This document shows positions 8,273 through 15,077 of a stretch of DNA of 27,621 nucleotides, in pieces (positions within the stretch are counted from its first letter, which is position 1; each line of letters opens with the position of its first letter). Source of the DNA: an uncultured Roseburia sp. (lineage in GTDB: Bacteria > Bacillota > Clostridia > Lachnospirales > Lachnospiraceae); the NCBI GenBank assembly GCA_900550935.1, contig URUD01000039.1:1-27621 (forward strand). The letters are read 5' to 3'. Below the pieces are notes generated by a model. The model ran no database searches and was not told the DNA's origin. It saw only the letters and a program-made list of their open reading frames with translations. Made by a program: the position numbers and the translations under genes.

Positions 8273-8295
8273 GCGGAGATGGCAATTCATCTCCG
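8266..8295 (-). terminator. Terminator at the end of the DISARM-vsr unit
   Basis: On the minus strand CGGAGATG, a 6-base loop and CATCTCCG (8274-8295) are followed by CTTTTGTG. It lies about 30 bases after the vsr stop codon and before the rpn promoter. Confidence 0.6.
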
Positions 8296-8326
8296 TTTCC
8301 TCATATCTCATTCTTAATTCATCTCT

Positions 8327-8788
8327 TTAAAACAGTTCTGATTCATTGTTAGAAGCATTTTCTAATGTCATGTTATCAAATATCGTTTCTTCTATTACTT
8401 TCAGACATTCATCTGGCTTTTTCAATATATCCTTACCCCAGAACCGTATGACCGTCCATCCACGGAACAGCAATGCCTTATTAACCTCACCATCCCGTTC
8501 CATGTTTCTTGCAATCTTTTTTACCCAAAACGATCCGTTGCTACCGCGCTCCAATTTCAATTTCAGTACTTCCCAGTCTTTTCCATGAAAAAATTCACTG
8601 TCACAGAAAATCGCAATTTTATATTTTGTCAAAACAATATCTGGTTTTCCCGGAAGTCCCGTCCAATTTTTCCTGTATCTATATCCATGCTGTCTTAGAA
8701 CTTTCCGCAGGACAAGTTCAATTTTTGTATCCTTTGCATGAATATGACGCATGTTTTCACTTCTTTGCCTACTTACATTTTTCCCCAT
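8327..8788 (-). CDS. vsr: Very short patch repair (Vsr) DNA mismatch endonuclease
   Basis: The 153-residue protein has the full Vsr length and pattern: RSENMRHIHAKDTKIELVLR at 9-28, HGYRYRKNWTGLPGKPDIVL at 34-53, and AIFCDSEFFHGKDW at 59-72, followed by NMERDGEVN and GWTVIRFWGKD. The metal-binding aspartate (D51 of E. coli Vsr) is D50 here and H69 is H68. The position of E. coli H64 is an aspartate (D63), and the zinc ligands C66, H71, C73 and C117 are not conserved. Vsr nicks beside T:G mismatches left by deamination of 5-methylcytosine, so it usually travels with a cytosine-5 methyltransferase. Here the partner would be drmMII at the far end of the same minus-strand island. GAGGAG lies upstream of the ATG at a long spacing. 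It is separated from drmB by about 610 bases of pseudogene. Confidence 0.9.
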   Translation of the reverse strand: MGKNVSRQRSENMRHIHAKDTKIELVLRKVLRQHGYRYRKNWTGLPGKPDIVLTKYKIAIFCDSEFFHGKDWEVLKLKLERGSNGSFWVKKIARNMERDGEVNKALLFRGWTVIRFWGKDILKKPDECLKVIEETIFDNMTLENASNNESELF

Positions 8789-8910
8789 GACACTTCACTC
8801 TCCTCAGCAATATACGAATACTGCACTTTTTAATATGGAAGTCATATCCCACATCATTCTACACTTGGAACCTACCTCGCTTTTTTCACATCAGATTTTT
8901 GCATGTTTCA

Positions 8911-9397
8911 TTATCCAGTCTTGTCATTATATTTCAATCGCATACGCGCCTTGTACACACAGCATAAAACAAAGCATGGAAAGTATTCAAAAACACCTGT
9001 TCCGTAATTTCCACAAGAACGATTGCTTCCAGTCCCTTAAATTTTCTGCATTGCATGAAATAGTATCCCTTGCTCAAATTCGCTATGCGAAATATCGGCA
9101 ACATTTCCATCGAAAATATTCGTAGTAAACAAATGCTTATGTATGGTAGTAGATTGGAAAATTTTTCTCTGCCAAACACAATGTCTCTATCAACCTCCAG
9201 CGGCATCATGATTTCTTCAATCTATTTATTCATCAAAAATGGAAATCGTACCTACTATGGGAATCTGCTTCTTCCTGTCAGAGATCCGAAGCAACTGTTT
9301 CCTATCAGTTCCATTAATTTCCGCAAACTGTATAATATCAGAAACCACAATCTTCCATTTTCCCCATATTCGTTTTCTCGGTTTCAATCACATACCG
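8911..9397 (-). pseudogene. Decayed C-terminal fragment of an SF1 (UvrD/Rep-like) helicase
   Basis: The 610 bases between drmB and vsr hold no intact gene, but joining minus-strand frames gives coherent protein. LKPRKRIWGKWKIVVSDIIQ and following residues run in one frame from 9387 to a stop at 9228. IEEIMMPLEVDRDIVFGREK follows from 9221, then IFDGNVADISHSEFEQG ending at 9040. Removing one base in the AAAATTT run near 9041 joins HAMQK to FKGLEAIVLVEI, an SF1 motif V. Adding one base near 8949 turns LFYAVCTRRV into FYAVCTRARMRLKYNDK, an SF1 motif VI (YxAxTRA), ending at a stop at 8911. At least four frame breaks are needed. A perfect TATAAT (8926-8931) lies near the end but without a good -35. 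No HKD motif of drmC is seen. Decay is seen directly; helicase identity is inferred from two motifs. Confidence 0.6.
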
Positions 9398-9398
9398 A

Positions 9399-11381
9399 CT
9401 AATTTTTGTTCTGCGCATGTTTCAGGTTATCTTTGTTACTCTTCCAACCATCTTTTCCATACAACTGCTCATGGAAAAATCCTAGTTTTTTGTTGTCACA
9501 CGTTCCAACAACGACTCCACGATCCAAAAAGACATTAAATTCCTCACAACAAGTTTCTGGAAGAAGGCAACATGAATAGCATGCTGCAAGATTTAAAGAA
9601 TCCCTTCCCTGACCATTACTGAGTGAACAAACCGGATCATTGGAACAAGTGACGGCCGCTTCAATTGCTTTCCTGTATATCCGTGGAAACGTATCATATC
9701 TGCCTTGACGGACAAGACCTCCAAGTGTGCCTTCTGAATCTCCACTTGCCGTATAGATAAGAATTCCCGCCATTTCTTTTCCGTCAGCGACTTCTCCACA
9801 GTATATTCTCTCCTTCAACGAGGAAATATTATATCCACATTCAAAACTCAGCTGTTTTATCAGAAGATGTGAAATAGTATGCAATAAAAGAAATTTTCCT
9901 GAAATCTCCCGTTTATGCTGTCTGCCGATAAAAGATTTATCATAGTTTTCTTGAAGTATGTTTACACGTTTTTCAAGTATTCCGTTTTCGTTCCTCCATG
10001 CATTAATCGAGTCCTCATCAAACTCAATGAAAATTCCCTCACCATATACATTATAGCCTGGATACCAGTCATCTTCTGCTTTTTTAACAGCGACAAAATT
10101 GGAATTTAAATTTCCATCCGCTATCATTGATGCTGAAAAAGGAGCAATTCTTGAAAAACCAAGCATCACCTGCACCTCCCTGATTTTTTCAATCAGAGAA
10201 ATACTCTTTACAAACGGAATGTCATATTTTTTTATGTCGGTTCCGACACGCTTAAAATCATCGTAATCCGTGCCAGTTACGGATGCCCGACCTGAAAGCG
10301 CATCAAATTCTGCCGCTCTGTACTCTATACTTCCAGTATCGTAATTGATTTCTTCACCGTCAGCCATTCGCCTACTCAAAATTTCACTTACCTGTTCACA
10401 TTTGCATCCGATGTTATTGGCTATTTTTTTTGCAAATTCCTGAATTATTTCCTGCACGGACATTTCCAAATCATCTGCCGTCAGTTTGTGTCGAACCTTC
10501 ATGAGTCCCTTGATCTCGTTTCTAAAATCCTCATACAAACTACTGTCTTCAATACGGTTATTAATGATATCCGAAAACGGTGGAATGACTAGAGAACTTG
10601 CTGTCACTGGAAAATATACGGAAGAACTTCCTCGCTGCAGGACTTTGGGATAGCATGAACAGTCATCCTTTTGATTTTTCCATGGATGACCTCCTCCACA
10701 CCCGAAATTATATTTTTTCCCCGTTTTCTCATCCAGTCGTTCAAATTCCCTTTCATTAAAAGCATCTTTCAGCGTAGCTGACGCACCACAAGTCGTGCAT
10801 TTTAGACTGAGCCCCTCCAGACCCTCGGATGCAACTGGACTTGTCGTAAACGTAAGGCTCGGATTTTCGCATATTTTTTTCGGCCCCCCAAAACTCTTTG
10901 CATGTGTCCATTTTACCCATGGGAAATCATTAATATGTCCCCTGGCGCATACCGTAACAATTCTCGCCACCACAAGTTCAATGCGATCTTTCGGACAGTA
11001 AAGCCGACGGCTCATATTTCTATTATTCGCCCGCTCCTGTTCCTTTGCTTTTTTATTAAACTCTGATATCCATTTTGAAAGCGGCTGAAAACGGCGGCAT
11101 TTCGGACAGAAATACCATTCAGGGAAACGGGCATACGCAATGCCATCTCGATTCTTACCACCAGCTGGCATTCCAAAATACCTCACACCCAAGGATTTTT
11201 CCAACCGTTCATCGTGAATCCGCACAACCTGATCTTGCCAGTATTCTGGTGCTGCTGTCATAAGTGTCTGCGAAGGGAAATCAACCATTGCACCAACGCC
11301 GTACTGCAACACAGCTTGAGCAGCACGCACTGAATGTGAAGTTGCATTCAACCTAATTTTTTCTATATTTCTATCTGCCAT
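9399..11381 (-). CDS. drmB: DISARM protein DrmB (DUF1998 domain)
   Basis: The protein has 660 residues from the ATG at 11381. Its N-terminal half carries zinc-ribbon-like cysteines (CPKC at 92-95, C129, CARGH at 145-149, CTTC at 195-198). The C-terminal part is the DUF1998 domain, with LLLHTISHLLIKQL followed by ILIYTASGDSEGTLGGLVRQ. The tail is cysteine-rich (CYSCCLLPETCCEEF), likely a second metal site. In DISARM, DrmB binds the helicase DrmA, and the DrmAB pair is the conserved core of both DISARM classes, thought to sense and act on unmodified invading DNA. The start at 11381 is preferred because AAGGAGG lies 9 bases upstream; the ATG at 11387 would leave only 3. It overlaps the drmA stop by 11 bases, so the two are translationally coupled. 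It is intact. Confidence 0.93.
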   Translation of the reverse strand: MADRNIEKIRLNATSHSVRAAQAVLQYGVGAMVDFPSQTLMTAAPEYWQDQVVRIHDERLEKSLGVRYFGMPAGGKNRDGIAYARFPEWYFCPKCRRFQPLSKWISEFNKKAKEQERANNRNMSRRLYCPKDRIELVVARIVTVCARGHINDFPWVKWTHAKSFGGPKKICENPSLTFTTSPVASEGLEGLSLKCTTCGASATLKDAFNEREFERLDEKTGKKYNFGCGGGHPWKNQKDDCSCYPKVLQRGSSSVYFPVTASSLVIPPFSDIINNRIEDSSLYEDFRNEIKGLMKVRHKLTADDLEMSVQEIIQEFAKKIANNIGCKCEQVSEILSRRMADGEEINYDTGSIEYRAAEFDALSGRASVTGTDYDDFKRVGTDIKKYDIPFVKSISLIEKIREVQVMLGFSRIAPFSASMIADGNLNSNFVAVKKAEDDWYPGYNVYGEGIFIEFDEDSINAWRNENGILEKRVNILQENYDKSFIGRQHKREISGKFLLLHTISHLLIKQLSFECGYNISSLKERIYCGEVADGKEMAGILIYTASGDSEGTLGGLVRQGRYDTFPRIYRKAIEAAVTCSNDPVCSLSNGQGRDSLNLAACYSCCLLPETCCEEFNVFLDRGVVVGTCDNKKLGFFHEQLYGKDGWKSNKDNLKHAQNKN

Positions 11382-14300
11382 CTTCATCGTCCTCCTTCCA
11401 TTCGATAATGGATCCTGGCACCATCACATCAACATTTCTCATGGATGTCATGGTCTCAAATGCTGGATCTTTTCGGAAAGTTCCGAATGCTTTCATCAAA
11501 CGTTCCCCCGGAGCATCCGGATTGTTCATCATGAACTTTCTTCCGTAGCAGAAAATCTCTTCTGCATCCTTTGCTAGATCATCCCACTTTTCCAGAATAT
11601 CCTCTATTTCCCTTTTAAGATCGGTGGAATCATCCTCCATGTAAGGGTTGATGCGATGGTTTACGTCAACGCAGCGGTTTACCATATATCCGCTGATATC
11701 CTCAATTACCTTCTTCTGATTTTCCATGCAGAATTTTATCGCATCGTTTTCACCAGACAATTCTCCCACCGAAAGTCTTATGTAGGCAATCAGAACCGCG
11801 TGAAGTGCCCTTTTCCTCGCTGGTCCCGAAAACGGGGTGGCTCCCGTCGGTTCGACGTTGCGGTAGAACGATTCGTGATACGGTCTGAACTGTTCATAAT
11901 GGGATCTATCGCGGCTCTTTCCTCCGTCATACATGATAAACGCCACGCCCGGGAATTCACGTCCGATACGGCTTGATGCCTGAATGTATTCACTGGTAAG
12001 TTTCGGCTGTCCCACCAGAAGCATCACATTCAGCCGCGCCACGTCTATTCCGACGGAAATCATGTTCGTTGCCAACAGAACATTACACGGATACGGTGGC
12101 AGATGTTTTTTCATGTTTTCCGTCGAATATTTATTCTTTTCCAATTTATCCAACGTCTGATTAAGTTGGGTGGTGGAAACACGACTGGTCAGTTCATCCG
12201 CGGTTCCGATTTTTCTCACTTCCGCGTTTGATTTCAGTCGGTAACACATTCTCTTCATGAAATCCTTGACATCATCATCCACCATGGTTGCCGCCTTGCC
12301 AAGATCTTTCAGACTATTGTAATAAGCCGTGAGTGTCCACAGCTTATCCCTTACCTCGTCACTGACATCCATGTCCTTCGCTTTCTGCAGCATTGCAGCC
12401 ATGGATCGGATCTCCATCATTGCCTTGGTCTTGCCTGACGGCATAAGTCCCACATATTTTCTGCCAAAATCTTTTTTTTCATAATCAATCTTCTTCTCCT
12501 TTGCGAAGAAAGAATCCTCTGCGTCCAGCGCCGGATGTGGGAACTGGCTAACATCACGATCGTAAAGAGCAGCGCACTGCTCAATCGCCCGACGTATCGT
12601 TGCTGTTGAGGCCACGATCTTAGTCATGTTTCCTTTCCTGCGGCACAACGCATCCACCGCACACTCATATAGACCAACCATGGTCCCAAGTGGGCCGGAA
12701 ATCAGATGAAGCTCATCCTGTATGATAAGTTCCGGTGCCCGGTTTCCAGAATTAAGTGCAAAGAAGTTTCCGATCCGGTTCTCCCACGGAAGCATCGCGA
12801 ATTTGTCCACGGTTCCGAAAAGAAGCGTCGGCGGTTCATTATACAGTTCCTCATCCACTACCTGAACCGGCAGCATATTTCCAAACGGGCATGCCTGTCT
12901 CGTGCAGTAAAGAGCAAAGTGATTTCCTCCGTGCATTTTATAGCCGAAAGTGCCTCGTATCTTTTTATCCACGTCTCTTTCCGGTGTCATGCGTGTTCCA
13001 CACCACGGGCATTTCAGAACCTGAAACTTATTGTATGCGTCCTTGGCGTATTCCGGGCTATATGACGTAACCTTACGCAGTTTTTCCAGATTCTTTTTCG
13101 CCCCGTCATCGGTATTCGGCGTATGCTCCCCTCCGATCCACAGTCCTATTGTGATCGGAATCGTTCCGAGTGCATAACGTCTGTACCGGGATTTTTTTGT
13201 TTCGCAGTCCTTGCGGATGAATTCGCAGGCACAGATAAGCGTCGAGGCTCTCATAAACTGCTGTGCTGCAAGAAGTCTGAGTGTATACCGCATGACAACA
13301 GTCGTTCCTCCACACTGCGTGGGGTAACGAAAACGACGATAAAAAATGGTCATCGCAGTAAGTCCCAGATATGCTTCCGTTTTTCCGCCTCCAGTCGGGA
13401 ACCAGATCAGATCCACCAGGGAACGGTCGGCACAGTCATCATCGGTTACCGAGGCGACATCCAGAAGCATAAACGCAAGCTGGAACGGTCTCCACGCATA
13501 TCGGTCCTTTGAAAAAGTTTCATCCGCCGTCTTGTAATCAATCTCCTTCAGGACATCCGACAGGTTCCTTTCTTTCGGGTACGATGCCGGATATTCCCTC
13601 TGAATCGCAAGCTGAACACGCTGCATGAACATAGCGCGGTTTGCAAGCTGGAAAGCATCCCATGCCATGTCATCTTTTTCAAGAATGCTGATTCCATTCC
13701 TCATGCGTTCACACGCTTCCCGGCAGCCCTTCAGATTCCTGTCGGCCACCTTTGCAAAACGCGGTTGCAGCGCATGCGAGCGGACACTCAAATCATCGAT
13801 CCATGCGGAATACGCGTCGACCAGGCTTTCCAGATCGCTGATTTTCTTGTTCTTTTCCGTTTCGTTCAGATCGGAAAGATATTTCATGGACAATGTCCGG
13901 TCACTGACACCGCAATCACTCGAAAGTGAAAAATCCATGGACGGCACTTCAAATTCCGGGAAGAAGTCGTTCCGTATGAATCCCTTCCCGTTTTCGTCAA
14001 TCTTCCAGTTGACTGCCGTTCCGAGTCCGGTTCCATACACATGCTTGTTTCTGTACTGGAGTTCAAGGGACTGTTCTTCCTCATCAAGAAGATCAAAATT
14101 CAGGTTTCCAGAATATTTTGCAAACGAAAACTCATTGTCCTCCGAATCCACCTGAAGCTCCGGCTGGAAAATACAGTTACTGCTCTGCGGCCGTCCCGTC
14201 CGGGCATTGACCGCCATGATCGTCAGGGCCGTGGTTCCGTTTTCCATTTTCCTTCTGAGTGCCGTTATTTCCACAAGGTCATGATTCGAAATGTGCGTTT

Positions 14301-15075
14301 CATTCACGTAATCCCCATCCCCAAACTCGATCTCGTAATTGTCCAGTTCGCGCGGTTCCCTGACGTAACCGCTCTGAAGCTGATCGGCAAGTTTGTACAG
14401 ATTGTCAATGAGCTGGTCTTCATCCGTATCCAACAGATCCCGTTCCTTCAGCTGGCGAACTGTTTTTCGGTTGATCCCATTAATCAGTCTTAAAGTTTTT
14501 TCTTCCTTATCATATCTGACATAGCGATCAAATTCTTCCGGGACGGTCCATTCTCCTGATTTTGCGGGCATAAACGGAATCCGGCAGTCTTCCATGCGGG
14601 CATCCCTGTACGTGCCATACTTTAAGGATATCCTGACGCGGTCGGTATTTCCCCTGACAAAAAACGTGATCCCAAAAGAGGACGGCATGTTCTGAGCTGC
14701 CAGACTGACTTCCTCATCCAGGTTGTCCTCTGAATCTGGGTCGTCATCGGCCTCATCGGCCGTTTTTTTATCCTTTTCCTTTACTGTTGTATCCTTTCCG
14801 ACATAATCTGAATTATCAAAGGCAACCATTTCAGCCTGTTCCCCATCCTTTTTTTCATCTTCTGGAACGGCACGATCCACATCATTTCCGTCCGCCTGCA
14901 TTTTATTTTCCTTCGGAAAAAGTATTCCGATAGAATATCGTTTTTCTGGAACGGTCGTGATCAGTTCATGTTCCGCATCCGGGATGGACACTTCCGATCC
15001 CGGTCCGAGAAGTTCCGCCTTTACCAGGGCAATGAATTCGTCCCTGGCCTTAATCATTTCAGACTTAAATTCCAT
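11371..15075 (-). CDS. drmA: DISARM helicase DrmA
   Basis: This is a 1234-residue SF2-type helicase. The N-terminal half (to about 550) is non-catalytic and includes an acidic, low-complexity stretch at about 60-125. Motif I is FPTGGGKTEAYLG (K565), the DEAH-like motif II is DELH at 787-790, motif III is STAT at 823-826, and motif VI is QASSRIGRE at 1032-1040. A Cys4 zinc site (CPWC at 689-692, then C724 and C729) is inserted between motifs I and II. The C-terminal lobe includes LLATNMISVGIDVARLNVML, typical of DrmA. With DrmB it forms the DISARM core that engages foreign DNA. It starts 2 bases after the drmE stop, with its GGAGG inside the end of drmE, and overlaps drmB. All motifs are intact, so it should be active. 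Confidence 0.95.
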   Translation of the reverse strand: MEFKSEMIKARDEFIALVKAELLGPGSEVSIPDAEHELITTVPEKRYSIGILFPKENKMQADGNDVDRAVPEDEKKDGEQAEMVAFDNSDYVGKDTTVKEKDKKTADEADDDPDSEDNLDEEVSLAAQNMPSSFGITFFVRGNTDRVRISLKYGTYRDARMEDCRIPFMPAKSGEWTVPEEFDRYVRYDKEEKTLRLINGINRKTVRQLKERDLLDTDEDQLIDNLYKLADQLQSGYVREPRELDNYEIEFGDGDYVNETHISNHDLVEITALRRKMENGTTALTIMAVNARTGRPQSSNCIFQPELQVDSEDNEFSFAKYSGNLNFDLLDEEEQSLELQYRNKHVYGTGLGTAVNWKIDENGKGFIRNDFFPEFEVPSMDFSLSSDCGVSDRTLSMKYLSDLNETEKNKKISDLESLVDAYSAWIDDLSVRSHALQPRFAKVADRNLKGCREACERMRNGISILEKDDMAWDAFQLANRAMFMQRVQLAIQREYPASYPKERNLSDVLKEIDYKTADETFSKDRYAWRPFQLAFMLLDVASVTDDDCADRSLVDLIWFPTGGGKTEAYLGLTAMTIFYRRFRYPTQCGGTTVVMRYTLRLLAAQQFMRASTLICACEFIRKDCETKKSRYRRYALGTIPITIGLWIGGEHTPNTDDGAKKNLEKLRKVTSYSPEYAKDAYNKFQVLKCPWCGTRMTPERDVDKKIRGTFGYKMHGGNHFALYCTRQACPFGNMLPVQVVDEELYNEPPTLLFGTVDKFAMLPWENRIGNFFALNSGNRAPELIIQDELHLISGPLGTMVGLYECAVDALCRRKGNMTKIVASTATIRRAIEQCAALYDRDVSQFPHPALDAEDSFFAKEKKIDYEKKDFGRKYVGLMPSGKTKAMMEIRSMAAMLQKAKDMDVSDEVRDKLWTLTAYYNSLKDLGKAATMVDDDVKDFMKRMCYRLKSNAEVRKIGTADELTSRVSTTQLNQTLDKLEKNKYSTENMKKHLPPYPCNVLLATNMISVGIDVARLNVMLLVGQPKLTSEYIQASSRIGREFPGVAFIMYDGGKSRDRSHYEQFRPYHESFYRNVEPTGATPFSGPARKRALHAVLIAYIRLSVGELSGENDAIKFCMENQKKVIEDISGYMVNRCVDVNHRINPYMEDDSTDLKREIEDILEKWDDLAKDAEEIFCYGRKFMMNNPDAPGERLMKAFGTFRKDPAFETMTSMRNVDVMVPGSIIEWKEDDEDGR
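11391..11397 (-). promoter_or_regulatory. Ribosome binding site deciding the drmB start
   Basis: AAGGAGG on the minus strand, inside the end of drmA, lies 9 bases before the ATG at 11381 and only 3 before the ATG at 11387, so the shorter protein is favoured. Confidence 0.55.
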
Positions 15076-15077
15076 AT

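Noticed and set aside
8911..9397. Remnant taken as a decayed drmC
   Set aside because: No HxKxxxxD motif appears in any minus-strand frame, while two SF1 helicase motifs appear after single-base corrections.
9070..9402. A plus-strand 110-residue frame in the drmB-vsr gap
   Set aside because: It begins at TTG without a ribosome binding site, has skewed Ser/Phe/Asn composition, and is the antisense of the decayed helicase fragments that do show known motifs.
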